Shown here: positions 52,347 to 62,474 of the stretch, in pieces
Position numbering within the stretch: position 1 is the first letter of the stretch
How the letters are laid out: each line of letters begins with the position of its first letter
Assembly: GCF_001750145.1 (NCBI RefSeq)
Contig: NZ_CP015732.1
Location: 744,001 to 808,000, forward strand
Direction of reading: 5' to 3'
DNA length: 64,000 bases
Source of the DNA: Arthrobacter sp. U41
GTDB taxonomy: Bacteria > Actinomycetota > Actinomycetes > Actinomycetales > Micrococcaceae
Program-made: the position numbers and the translations under genes
The notes under the pieces: generated by a model
What the model saw: only the letters and a program-made list of their open reading frames with translations
Told to the model about the DNA's origin: nothing
Database searches by the model: none

Positions 52347-53523
52347 CTGGGTCCTCCAAGGTCGTGATGCGGCGTGCGATCATCTGCTGCACGGTTTTCT
52401 GCTTGAAGTCCGACGATACCGATGTGTAGAGGCCGGTGGTCGAGGCGTACGAGTGACCAACCTGGGTCTGCACGAATGCCGGGTCGTAGCCGGCTTCGAT
52501 CAGGTGGGTCACATATGAATGCCTGAGGCAGTGCAGCCCCAGTTCCTTGGGCAACCCAACGGCGTCCCGTGCCGCTGCGAAGGCATCCCCGAAAGAACCA
52601 AGAGACATCCGGGCGCCCCGCTCGCTCGGCCAGAGAGCTGATGACCGGTCCGCTGTTGCGAAATTCGCCCGCATCCCGCCGGATGTCCACGTCCTCAGCT
52701 GATCCACGACCCAGTCGAACTCCGGCACGGTCAGAACGGTGCGTCGCCTGGGCCCGGAACCTGCCGTGCCTTTGGCAAACCGCACCTGGATGGCACCGAA
52801 GCGGCCATAGTCGGTGACGTGGGGATTCGGGCCGAAGTCCTCCAGATCCAGCATGGTCATCTCGCGCCGGCGAAGCCCATAGGCGTAGCAGACTTTGAAC
52901 GCCACCGAATCACGGAACAGGGGCAGCCAGCGCTTGCTGCCGGCCGCGTATTCACGGTCGACGAGATCGTCGATGTAATCGAAAAGCCTTTGCAGTTCCG
53001 CCTTGGTGAACGCCCGGCGCTGTGCCGGGACGGCGTCATCGGTCGTGTGCCTGGGCGTGTTCCATTCAAAGCAGATCTGGCTTGGAATATCGCCGAAAGT
53101 GCGTTCGCAGAACTCACCCCATCCATAGCCAGGATGCGTCAGGTAGGAGCAGAACATCGCCACGGCATTGCTGTACGAGCGCAGCGTCTTCAGGCTGATC
53201 GGCTTCTCACCGGAACGCAGTCCTGCCAGGAAATCATCAACGTCTGCCGGCCTCCATTGCCACGGAAATTCACCCGTGAATCCCTGGAACCGTTCCAGCA
53301 GCTGACAGCGCTGCTTGATGGTCTGCGCCGTGAGCCCACGGGCCAGCATCTGTGCCCGCCAGCCATCCAGCATGGCCGTGAAAACCCGCTCGTCAGCTCG
53401 AAACAGCCCAACAGCCGGATCCACCAGCATCCGCGGGACGAAACCCGGAACGGCACTACTCACTGCAACCCCTAAACCGTGGAAACATGCATTAGATGCA
53501 GGAAACCTATAGCTTTCGGCCAC
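52339..53523 (-). CDS. tyrosine site-specific integrase
   Basis: A 394-residue integrase. A SAM-like N-terminal domain (FTAMLDGWRAQMLARGLTAQ) precedes the catalytic domain: R in YGLRRREMTML, LHCLRHSYVTHL for the HxxR box, and the nucleophile tyrosine in GHSYASTTGLYT. All catalytic positions appear present, so it is likely active. First gene of the leftward three-gene module. Confidence 0.88.
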   Translation of the reverse strand: MAESYRFPASNACFHGLGVAVSSAVPGFVPRMLVDPAVGLFRADERVFTAMLDGWRAQMLARGLTAQTIKQRCQLLERFQGFTGEFPWQWRPADVDDFLAGLRSGEKPISLKTLRSYSNAVAMFCSYLTHPGYGWGEFCERTFGDIPSQICFEWNTPRHTTDDAVPAQRRAFTKAELQRLFDYIDDLVDREYAAGSKRWLPLFRDSVAFKVCYAYGLRRREMTMLDLEDFGPNPHVTDYGRFGAIQVRFAKGTAGSGPRRRTVLTVPEFDWVVDQLRTWTSGGMRANFATADRSSALWPSERGARMSLGSFGDAFAAARDAVGLPKELGLHCLRHSYVTHLIEAGYDPAFVQTQVGHSYASTTGLYTSVSSDFKQKTVQQMIARRITTLEDPDA

Positions 53524-53738
53524 AGAGGATCAAATCCAGATGACGTGCCTTGATCATGAACGAATGCGAAACTGCCTCTGGCCTGCGGAAACGCCTAATT
53601 CTTCAGCAGACGGGAGTTCTCGCATCCACTTCTACTCCCGTTATTTCTTAGCCGATAAGGGCCGTTACGTAAGGTTCGGGCGCGCAGAGGCGACACGAGC
53701 TGCTACCCCGCTACTGGGACAAGAAACGTATTGGACCC

Positions 53739-55778
53739 CTAAACCTCCGCCACAGGAGCCGCGAACTGCGCGGCATACAGCGCCGCGTAAGCCCCGCCCG
53801 CGGCCAGCAGCTCAGCGTGCGTGCCCTGCTCCACGATCTGGCCGGCCTCCATCACCAGGATGAGGTCGGCGTCGCGGATGGTGGACAGGCGGTGGGCGAT
53901 CACGAAGCTCGTCCGGTCCGACCGCAGCGCGCTCATCGCCTTCTGCACCAGCACCTCGGTCCGTGTGTCCACAGAAGAAGTCGCTTCATCCAAAATCAAA
54001 ACAGAGGGCCTGGCCAGGAACGCCCGGGCGATCGTCAGCAGCTGCTTCTCCCCCGCGGACACATTGGAGCCCTCGTCGTCCAGCACCGTGTCGTAGCCCT
54101 CCGGCAGGGAGCGCACGAACCGGTCCACGTACGTCGCCTTTGCGGCCTCGAGGATCTCCTCTTCAGTAGCAGCAGGCCGGCCGTAGACTATGTTGTCCCG
54201 GATGGTCCCGCCGAACAGCCAGGTGTCCTGCAGCACCATGCCCATCCGCGAGCGCAGCTCGTCGCGGGTCATCGTGGTGACGTCCACGCCGTCGAGCGTG
54301 ATCCGGCCGGCGTCGAGCTCGTAGAAGCGCATCATCAGGTTCACCAGCGTGGTCTTCCCCGCCCCGGTCGGGCCGACAATCGCCACGGTCTGCCCCGGCT
54401 CGGCCACCAGACTCAGGTCCGTGATCAGCGGCTTCTCCGGCGAATAGGCGAACGAGACGTTCTCGAACACCAGCCGCCCCCGCGTCGCCGCCGGTGCCAC
54501 CCCGGGCGCAGGATCAGGCGACTGCTCCTCGGTGTCCAGCAGCTCAAACACCCGCTCGGCCGATGCCACCCCGGACTGCAGCAGGTTCGCCATCGACCCC
54601 AGCTGGGCCAGCGGCTGGGTGAACTGCCGCGAGTACTGGATGAACGCCTGCACATCGCCGAGCTGCATCGCCCCGGCGGCCACCTGCAGGCCGCCCACCA
54701 CGGCGATCCCCACATAGACCAGGTTCCCGATGAACGTCATGGCCGGCATGATCAGCCCGGACACGAACTGCGCGCCGAAACTGGCCTCATACAGCTCCGC
54801 GTTCTTCTGCCGGAACCGCTCCTCCACCTCCCGCTGCCGGCCGAACACCTTCACCAGCGCGTGCCCTGTGTACGTCTCCTCGATCTGCCCGTTCAGCTCC
54901 CCCGTGTGCTTCCACTGCGCCACGAACAGCTTCTGCGAGCGCTTGGCGATCACCGTCGTCGTCACCAGCGTCAGCGGCACGGTGATCAGCGCGATCAGCG
55001 CCAGCGTGGGCGAGAGGATGAACATCATCACCAGCACGCCCAGCACGGTCAGCAGCGAGGTGACCGCCTGGCTGATGGACTGCTGCAGGCTCTGCGAGAT
55101 GTTGTCCACGTCGTTGGTGACCCGGCTGAGCAGCTCGCCGCGCTGCACGGTGTCGAAGTAGCGCAGCGGGAGCCGGTTGATCTTGGCCTCGATCCGCTCG
55201 CGCAGCCGGAACATGGTGCGCTGCACCACGCCGTTGAGGATATACGCCTGGATCCACATAAAGCCCGAGGCCAGCACGTACAGCACCAGCGCCCACAGCA
55301 GCACGGTGGCCAGCGCGGCGAAGTCGATCCCCGTGCCCGGCGTCAGCGTCATGGCACTGAGCATGTCCGCCTGCCGGTCCTCGCCCGCGGCGCGCAGCCC
55401 GGCGATCAGCTGCTCCTGGCTCATCCCGGCCGGCAGATCCCGGGACACGACGCCGGCGAAGATCAGGTTGGTGCCCTCGCCCAGCAGCCGCGGCCCGATC
55501 ACCGAGAACGCCACACTCACCACCGCGAGCATCAGGACCAGCACCAGCCAGAGCCGCTCGGGCCGGAGCTGGCCCAGCAGCCGTCTGGCGGAGGGGCCGA
55601 AATTCATCGCCTTCTCCGCGGGCACGTTCATCCCGGCGAACGGCCCGCCGTGGCCGGGGCCGCCGCGCGGGCGGGGGATGCGTTCGACGGCGGGGGCGGC
55701 GCCGGGTGCCCCGGCTCCCCCGCCGGGCCCCGATCCGCCGGCCGGCGCGGCCGGCCCGGTGCGGTTGGCGGCGCTCAT
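53739..55778 (-). CDS. ABC exporter half-transporter (multidrug type), second subunit
   Basis: A 679-residue protein: a Gly/Pro/Ala-rich N-terminus of about 60 residues, six membrane helices, and a C-terminal ATPase with Walker A GPTGAGKT, signature VSAGEKQ and Walker B VLILDEATSSVD. The signature reads NVSAGEKQ instead of the common LSGGQ, typical of the asymmetric partner in heterodimeric exporters (BmrCD, LmrCD type). Its start overlaps the stop of the other half (ATGA). Confidence 0.92.
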   Translation of the reverse strand: MSAANRTGPAAPAGGSGPGGGAGAPGAAPAVERIPRPRGGPGHGGPFAGMNVPAEKAMNFGPSARRLLGQLRPERLWLVLVLMLAVVSVAFSVIGPRLLGEGTNLIFAGVVSRDLPAGMSQEQLIAGLRAAGEDRQADMLSAMTLTPGTGIDFAALATVLLWALVLYVLASGFMWIQAYILNGVVQRTMFRLRERIEAKINRLPLRYFDTVQRGELLSRVTNDVDNISQSLQQSISQAVTSLLTVLGVLVMMFILSPTLALIALITVPLTLVTTTVIAKRSQKLFVAQWKHTGELNGQIEETYTGHALVKVFGRQREVEERFRQKNAELYEASFGAQFVSGLIMPAMTFIGNLVYVGIAVVGGLQVAAGAMQLGDVQAFIQYSRQFTQPLAQLGSMANLLQSGVASAERVFELLDTEEQSPDPAPGVAPAATRGRLVFENVSFAYSPEKPLITDLSLVAEPGQTVAIVGPTGAGKTTLVNLMMRFYELDAGRITLDGVDVTTMTRDELRSRMGMVLQDTWLFGGTIRDNIVYGRPAATEEEILEAAKATYVDRFVRSLPEGYDTVLDDEGSNVSAGEKQLLTIARAFLARPSVLILDEATSSVDTRTEVLVQKAMSALRSDRTSFVIAHRLSTIRDADLILVMEAGQIVEQGTHAELLAAGGAYAALYAAQFAAPVAEV

Positions 55779-57514
55779 GCCGCCTCCTCCGCCGCCAGCT
55801 GGGAGTTCACAATCTCCTGGTACGTCTCCGAGGCCTCCAGCAGCTCCTGGTGCGTGCCGTGCGCGACGATCCGGCCGTCGTCGAGCACCAGGATCTGGTC
55901 CGCGTCCACAATGCTGGACACCCGCTGGGCGATGATCACCAGGGTGGCGCCGGCGGTGTGCTGCCGGAGCGCCTGCCGGAGCCGGGCGTCCGTGGCGGTG
56001 TCCAGCGAGGAGAAGGAATCGTCAAAGATGTAGAGCTCGGGCCGTTTCACCAGTGCCCGGGCGATCGCGATCCGCTGCCGCTGCCCGCCGGAGACGTTGG
56101 TGCCGCCCTGCGAGATCGGCGCGTCCAGCCCGCCGTCCATCTCCCGGACGAAGTCCTCCGCCTGCGCAATGGACAGCGCCTGCCAGAGTTCGTCCTCGGT
56201 GGCGTCCGGCTTGCCGTAGAGCAGGTTGCTGCGCACCGTGCCGGAGAACAGGTAGGGCCGCTGCGGGACCAGCCCGACGTGCCCCCAGAGCAGGTCCGGG
56301 TGCAGCTCCCGGACGTCCACGCCGTCGATCCGGACCGAGCCGGAGGTGGCGTCGAAGAGCCTCGGCATCAGGTTCACCAGGGTGGTCTTGCCGGAGCCGG
56401 TGGCGCCGATGAGCGCCGTCGTCTGCCCCGCCCGGGCGGTGAAGCTGATCCCGGACAGGACCGGCTGCTCGGCACCCGGGTAGGCGAACCCGACGTCGCG
56501 CATTTCCAGCTCGCCGCGGCCGGTGCGGCCGGAAAAGTCCAGCGGGTGTTCCGGCGGCCGGACGCTGGACTCGGTCCCCAGCACCTCGCCGATCCGGTCC
56601 GCGGAGACCGCCGCGCGCGGGATCATGATCGCCATGAACGTGGCCATCATGACGGACATCAGGATCTGCATGAGGTAGCTCAGGAACGCGATCATGGTGC
56701 CCACCTGCATGGAGCCGTCCTGGATCCGGAACGCGCCGAACCAGATCACGGCCACGGACGAGACGTTCAGCACCAGCATGACGGTGGGGAACGCGAGCGC
56801 CATCAGCCGGCCGGCGCGCAGGGCGGTGTCCGTGACGTCCTCGTTGGCCCGGCCGAAGCGGGCGGTCTCTACATCCTCGCGGACGAAGGCGCGGACCACG
56901 CGGATGCCGGTGAGCTGTTCGCGGAGCACCCGGTTCACGGTGTCGATCCGGGTCTGCATGAGCCGGAACAGCGGGACCATCCGGGTGATGATCAGCCCCA
57001 CCGCCCCCATCAGCACCGGGACACTGACCGCGATCAGCCAGGAGAGCTGCACGTCCTGCCGGATCGCCATGATCACCCCGCCGACACTGAGCATGGGCGC
57101 GGCCACCATCAGGGTGGCGGAGACCAGCACCAATTGCTGGACCTGCTGGACGTCGTTGGTGGACCGGGTGATCAGGCTCGGTGCGCCGAAGCGGGTGATC
57201 TCCTGTTCGGAAAAGGCCGCGACCTGGCTGAAGATCGCCCCGCGCACGTCCCGGCCCATCGCCATCGCCGCTTTCGCCCCGAAGTACACGGCGGCGATGG
57301 CGCAGGCGATCTGCAGCAGGGTCACCAGCAGCATCACCCCGCCGACTCGCAGGATGTAGTCCGTGTCCCCCTTGGCCACGCCCTGGTCGATGATGTCCGC
57401 GTTCAGGGTGGGCAGGTACAGCGAGGCGATGGACTGCGCCAGCTGGAGGACGACGACGGCGAGCAGCAGCCCGCGCTGCGGCCGCAGGAATTCAACGAGC
57501 AGTTTCCAGAGCAT
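55775..57514 (-). CDS. ABC exporter half-transporter (multidrug type), first subunit
   Basis: A 579-residue half-transporter with six helices then an ATPase: Walker A GATGSGKT, signature NVSGGQRQR, Walker B ELYIFDDSFSSLD. The residue after Walker B Asp-Asp is serine where a catalytic glutamate is usual (FDDSFS), so this half carries the degenerate site and its partner the active one. The pair should export drugs, lipids or peptides. First gene of the two. Confidence 0.92.
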   Translation of the reverse strand: MLWKLLVEFLRPQRGLLLAVVVLQLAQSIASLYLPTLNADIIDQGVAKGDTDYILRVGGVMLLVTLLQIACAIAAVYFGAKAAMAMGRDVRGAIFSQVAAFSEQEITRFGAPSLITRSTNDVQQVQQLVLVSATLMVAAPMLSVGGVIMAIRQDVQLSWLIAVSVPVLMGAVGLIITRMVPLFRLMQTRIDTVNRVLREQLTGIRVVRAFVREDVETARFGRANEDVTDTALRAGRLMALAFPTVMLVLNVSSVAVIWFGAFRIQDGSMQVGTMIAFLSYLMQILMSVMMATFMAIMIPRAAVSADRIGEVLGTESSVRPPEHPLDFSGRTGRGELEMRDVGFAYPGAEQPVLSGISFTARAGQTTALIGATGSGKTTLVNLMPRLFDATSGSVRIDGVDVRELHPDLLWGHVGLVPQRPYLFSGTVRSNLLYGKPDATEDELWQALSIAQAEDFVREMDGGLDAPISQGGTNVSGGQRQRIAIARALVKRPELYIFDDSFSSLDTATDARLRQALRQHTAGATLVIIAQRVSSIVDADQILVLDDGRIVAHGTHQELLEASETYQEIVNSQLAAEEAA

Positions 57515-57653
57515 CCGTACTCCCAGCCACGCGTTCCGCCGTGTGATCCGAAGGTCAGTTTACGTCCGGAGGCCGGGCGTGGGCCGGGTTCCTCTCACCG
57601 GGACCGGCGGTTCGCCCTCCGGCGACGGCGGGCGTGCGGGTCATGGGCACGAG

Positions 57654-58679
57654 TTAGGAGGCGGGATCGGCGTCGTGTTTCGCCGGCTGATGGCCGTCGA
57701 CGGCGGCGCGGACGTCGCCCCCTTCATGCCCGTCCGTCTTCTTGCCGAACGGCAGCACTTTGAGCAGCGGGTGCAGGACGGCCATCACGAGGAGGCCCCA
57801 GGCGAGTCCGAGGACGGCGGAGCACAGGGTGTTCACGAGCCAGGCCAGGAAGCCGCCCGCCACCGCGATCCCGGCGAACGGAGCCTCGAGGACGTGGACC
57901 AGGTCATACGGCAGGTGCCAGCCGAGGTCGTAGGCGCCCTGCAGCATGATGTGGCCGCCCACCCACAGCATGGCGACCGTCCCGATCACGGTGATCGTGG
58001 TCAGCACGGCGGGCATCCCCTTGACGAGCAGCTCGCCGAAGCGCTTGGATCCCGCGGAGTCCTTGGTGGTCAGGTGCAGGCCGATGTCGTCCATCTTGAC
58101 GATGAGTGCGACGGCGCCGTACACGGCCACCGTAATCGCGAGCGCCACGACAACCAGGATGGCCGCCCGGGCCCAAATGGACTCGGCGGAGATCTCGTTC
58201 ATCGCGATGACCATGATCTCGCAGGAGAGGATGAAGTCGGTGGTGATGGCGCCCTTGGTGACCTTGGCCTCCGCCTCCGGGCCCCGGTCGACCGCCGGCG
58301 TGTCTTCCTCGGCCTCGTGCTGGCCGCGGAGCTTGTGCCAGACCTTCTCGGCACCCTCGTAGCAGAGGTACGTGCCGCCCAGCATGAGGATGAACGGAAT
58401 GACGCCCGGGATGAAGGCGCTGATGAGCAGCAGCGCCGGCAGGATGATCAGCAGCTTGTTTCGGAGCGAGCCCCAGAAGATCTTCTTGATCATCGGCAGT
58501 TCGCGGGACGGGTCCGCCCCGGACACGTACTGAGGGGTGACTGCGGCGTCGTCAATGACGACGCCGGCTGCCTTGGCCCCCGCCTTGGCCGCTCCGGCCG
58601 CGACGTCGTCCACCGAGGCGGCCGCGATGCGGGCCAGGGCTGCGATGTCGTCCAGCAGGGCGACGAGACCGCCGCTCAC
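57654..58679 (-). CDS. DUF808 family membrane protein (YedI type)
   Basis: A 341-residue multi-pass inner-membrane protein. The N-terminus SGGLVALLDDIAALARIAA and the block VTPQYVSGADPSRELPMIKK are diagnostic of DUF808. Several long hydrophobic segments follow. Function is unknown. GTG start overlapping the stop of a 24-codon upstream frame. Confidence 0.88.
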   Translation of the reverse strand: MSGGLVALLDDIAALARIAAASVDDVAAGAAKAGAKAAGVVIDDAAVTPQYVSGADPSRELPMIKKIFWGSLRNKLLIILPALLLISAFIPGVIPFILMLGGTYLCYEGAEKVWHKLRGQHEAEEDTPAVDRGPEAEAKVTKGAITTDFILSCEIMVIAMNEISAESIWARAAILVVVALAITVAVYGAVALIVKMDDIGLHLTTKDSAGSKRFGELLVKGMPAVLTTITVIGTVAMLWVGGHIMLQGAYDLGWHLPYDLVHVLEAPFAGIAVAGGFLAWLVNTLCSAVLGLAWGLLVMAVLHPLLKVLPFGKKTDGHEGGDVRAAVDGHQPAKHDADPAS

Positions 58680-58750
58680 AGCCCGCTTCCAAACTGCTCG
58701 ACGGCGGACGGCTGGACGAGGTTGCCTCGGTCAAGGCTCGTGATTGGCAT
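58676..58750 (-). CDS. possible leaderless 24-residue upstream peptide
   Basis: ATG (58750) to TGA encodes 24 residues (MPITSLDRGNLVQPSAVEQF and four more) and ends in GTGA overlapping the DUF808 start. With the promoter below, the ATG would be at the mRNA 5' end. Could simply be chance, but leaderless coupling is common in these bacteria. Confidence 0.35.
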   Translation of the reverse strand: MPITSLDRGNLVQPSAVEQFGSGL

Positions 58751-58756
58751 GCTCAA

Positions 58757-58762
58757 ATTATA
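58757..58762 (-). promoter_or_regulatory. TATAAT box before the DUF808 unit
   Basis: A perfect TATAAT on the minus strand ends six bases before the upstream-peptide ATG. No good -35 is visible at 16-18 bp. Confidence 0.5.
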
Positions 58763-58867
58763 GGGTGGCGGGCAGCACGCCGACGGCAGTGGCGTGCGTT
58801 AGCCGGGACGGCGCCAGCCCACGGCTGCGCGCATTGACTCCGATTCAATCAGGACCCGGAGTGCCTT

Positions 58868-59788
58868 TTATGGGCCGAGCACCACGTTCACCGGCGGTTC
58901 GCCCGCCAGCATCAGCTCGATCTGCCGCTGGATGAGCTTTCCCATCCGCGGGCGCATCGCCGAGCTGGCCCCGCCCACGTGCGGGCTGATGATGACGCCG
59001 GGGGTCCGCCACAGCGGGTGGTCCTGCGGCAGCGGCTCGGGATCGGTGACGTCCAGGGCGGCGCGGATCCGTCCGGAGCTGGTGTGCCGGAGAAGGGCGT
59101 CGGTGTCCGCGACCGGTCCGCGGGCGACGTTGACGACCAGCGCGCCGTCGGGCATGGCCGCCAGGAAGGCATCGTCGACGAGGTGGCGGGTCGCGTCGCT
59201 GAGCGGAACGCCCACGATCACGATGTCGTGTTCCGGCAGCAGGGTGTGCAGCTCCGCGATGCCGTGGACGTGGCCGCGCGGGTCCGACCGTTCCCTGCTG
59301 GCCACCCGGGTCACGGTGGTTTCGAAGGGCAGCAGGCGGTCCTCGATGGCCTTGCCGACGCCCCCGTAGCCGACGATCAGCACACGCCGGTCCGCGAGGC
59401 TGGCGGTAGGCCGGGTCTCCCAGCGGCCCTCCTGCTGGTTCTGCAGCAGCCGCGGGAGCTCGCGCTGGCTGGCCAGGATCAGCGCCAGGGTCATTTCGGC
59501 GGTGGAGGTTTCGTGGACGCTGGCGGCGTTGGCGAACACCCTGCCCGCAGGCAGCCATTCCGTGACGCCGTCGTATCCGATCGACTGGCTCTGCACGAGA
59601 GCGGTGTCCACCGCTTCCAGGTTGCGCAGGACCTCCATGCCGCCCATGTACGGCGGGACCACGATCTCGATCCGCGGCCGGGGCGGTTCCCCGGTCAGGT
59701 CCCATTCCAGGACGGTGACGTCCGGGTGGGGCTGGAGGTACTCCCGCAGGGTCGGGTCCGGCAGGCTGACAGTAATTTTCCTCGGCAT
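58868..59788 (-). CDS. 2-hydroxyacid dehydrogenase (NAD-dependent)
   Basis: A 306-residue D-2-hydroxyacid dehydrogenase. Rossmann loop GYGGVGKAIE, arginine in NVARGPVADTDA, acidic residue in DPEPLPQDHPLW, histidine in SPHVGGASS. No operon partner; it stands alone with a convergent spacing to the DUF808 unit. The frame is open upstream but only the ATG at MPRKITVS gives the family N-terminus. Confidence 0.88.
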   Translation of the reverse strand: MPRKITVSLPDPTLREYLQPHPDVTVLEWDLTGEPPRPRIEIVVPPYMGGMEVLRNLEAVDTALVQSQSIGYDGVTEWLPAGRVFANAASVHETSTAEMTLALILASQRELPRLLQNQQEGRWETRPTASLADRRVLIVGYGGVGKAIEDRLLPFETTVTRVASRERSDPRGHVHGIAELHTLLPEHDIVIVGVPLSDATRHLVDDAFLAAMPDGALVVNVARGPVADTDALLRHTSSGRIRAALDVTDPEPLPQDHPLWRTPGVIISPHVGGASSAMRPRMGKLIQRQIELMLAGEPPVNVVLGP

Positions 59789-60006
59789 AGCTGCCAGCCT
59801 AATGGTGCGGCCGCCGCTTGCCGGTGCTCCCGGTGCGTACCGGTGCTTACCGGTGCTTCCGCTGCGGGCCGTGTCACATCTCCGGCCCGCTCCCGGCTGG
59901 GAGTTTGCCCTCAGCTTCGGGTCGCCCCGCGCGGCTTTTGGACATGCCCCCCGGCCGGGCATACATTGCAGGAAACCCCCTCTTGTGACGTGAAAGGTCC
60001 TGCACC

Positions 60007-60927
60007 ATGAACACCTCGGGACCATCCCGTCCGGCCGCCCGTTCCCTCACCGCCGGGGCCAAGCTGCTCCTGGTCTGGGCGGCCACGGCCCTTGTGCTGC
60101 TGGGCGCGGTCTCCGTCGCCGTCGTCCGCACCGGGCCGACCCCCGGGACGGACTTCCTCGACAGCCCGCAGGGCCCGTGGCAGGAGCAGTCCGCAGCGGC
60201 CCAGGAAACGCAGGCCCCGGAGACGCAGGCCCCGCGGGCCGCCGTCGACCTCGACACCGAGATCCAGCGGATCCTGGCGGAAAACTCCGGCTACCGGATC
60301 GGCGTCGCGCTGGCGGACACCCGCGACGGGGAACAGCGCAGCTACGGCGACGGGTCCGAGTTCGTGGCCGCCAGCACCGCCAAGATCATCACCGCGGCGG
60401 CCTACTACCATCTGGTGGAAACCGGCGAGAAGTCGCTGGACGTGCCCCTGGGGAGCTTCGACGCCGCTTTCCAGGTCAAGTCGATGGTCAACGCGAGCAG
60501 CAACGACGCCTGGCTGCTGCTGATGCAGGACATCGGCTACCCCAAGCTGATCGAATACGCCGCGTCCATCGGGATCAGCTACGACCCCGAGCAGAACCTG
60601 CTGACGCCGGCCGAGATGACGGACCTGCTGAAGCAGCTCTCCACCGGGAAACTGCTCAATGCCGAGCACACCGAGGAGCTGCTCGGCTACATGCAGCAGA
60701 CCAACAACGAACGGCTCATCCCCGCCGCCGTCGGCCCGGACATCACGGTCCGGCACAAGTACGGCGAGCTGGAGGGCTATGTCCACGACGCGGCCCTCCT
60801 GTCCTCCGGCGAGCGCTCGTACGCGCTGACTATCTACTCCTGGGGCGAGGACGGCGAGAGCGAGGAACGCCTGGCCATGATTCACGGACTGACAGAGGTT
60901 GTCACGAGGGCGCTGCTGGAGAAGTGA
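60007..60927 (+). CDS. membrane-anchored serine hydrolase (beta-lactamase/PBP fold)
   Basis: A 306-residue protein: TM helix at 19-40, a Gln/Ala/Pro linker, then a class-A-like penicilloyl-serine transferase domain facing outside. S123-TA-K126 is the SxxK motif, S165-N166-D167 the SDN-like motif, and H250-K-Y-G253 stands where KTG is expected (Thr replaced by Tyr). No convincing E166-type omega-loop glutamate was identified. It is more likely a peptidase or inactive relative than a true beta-lactamase. Confidence 0.82.
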   Translation: MNTSGPSRPAARSLTAGAKLLLVWAATALVLLGAVSVAVVRTGPTPGTDFLDSPQGPWQEQSAAAQETQAPETQAPRAAVDLDTEIQRILAENSGYRIGVALADTRDGEQRSYGDGSEFVAASTAKIITAAAYYHLVETGEKSLDVPLGSFDAAFQVKSMVNASSNDAWLLLMQDIGYPKLIEYAASIGISYDPEQNLLTPAEMTDLLKQLSTGKLLNAEHTEELLGYMQQTNNERLIPAAVGPDITVRHKYGELEGYVHDAALLSSGERSYALTIYSWGEDGESEERLAMIHGLTEVVTRALLEK

Positions 60928-60941
60928 GGGCCGTTAACGGG

Positions 60942-60978
60942 CCGAGCCCCCGCTGCACAATGTGCAGCGGGGGCTCGG
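60942..60978. terminator. bidirectional terminator hairpin
   Basis: A perfect 17-bp GC-rich stem with the three-base loop AAT lies between the ends of two convergent genes (serine hydrolase and the small Cys-rich protein). No U-tract on either side, as is usual for actinobacterial terminators. Confidence 0.8.
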
Positions 60979-61000
60979 CGTTCCAGCTGGAGAACCGGGG

Positions 61001-61168
61001 CTAGCGGCCGAAGAGCTTGGCGAAGAAGCCGGTCTTGGTGCTGACTTCACCCTCGTGACCCTTGCAGCGGTCGGCGCTCTTGACGCCGCGCATGACCTGA
61101 TCAACGTGCTGGCCGCAGCCAGCCCAGGTGGTCTTACCGCACTTCTTGCATGCAACCTGTCGGCACAT
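61001..61168 (-). CDS. small Cys/His-rich protein (55 residues)
   Basis: Protein begins MCRQVACKKCGKTTWAGCG and ends FFAKLFGR. Cysteines at 2, 7, 10, 18 and 35 with histidines at 21 and 38 make one or two metal sites likely. I recall similar short proteins in Arthrobacter relatives, without assigned function. The ATG follows AAGGAG at ideal distance. A CsoR-like palindrome lies 37-52 bases upstream, so it may respond to copper or another thiophilic metal (inference). Confidence 0.75.
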   Translation of the reverse strand: MCRQVACKKCGKTTWAGCGQHVDQVMRGVKSADRCKGHEGEVSTKTGFFAKLFGR

Positions 61169-61188
61169 CTGGTTCTCCTTATTGGTAG

Positions 61189-62193
<1,005 letters not shown>

Positions 62194-62474
62194 GCTGAGT
62201 CGCCTGGGGCGGGCTGGGCGGGCGGCCTGGTGCGGTCCGGGCCGGCCCGCCCCGGGCCTATTGCTCACGGGCCGCAGCAGGCGCAGGATTGAAGGACAGG
62301 GTCCCTCAACTGGCTCGAGTGGACGCCGGTGTGACTCGCCGCAGACGACGGGCGAGGCAATTGAAGCTGGAGGGGATTGCCGCCGCGCTCACTTGCGGTG
62401 TTGCCGCGGTGTGATCATGGCGGGCTCCATCCAGGGCTAGAGATTCGGATCCTCAGTCACAAGGACCAAAACGA

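Noticed and set aside
53817-57763. Two very long rightward open frames (738 and 685 codons)
   Set aside because: Antisense to the two ABC exporter genes, rich in His, Arg, Gln and Gly; no motif.
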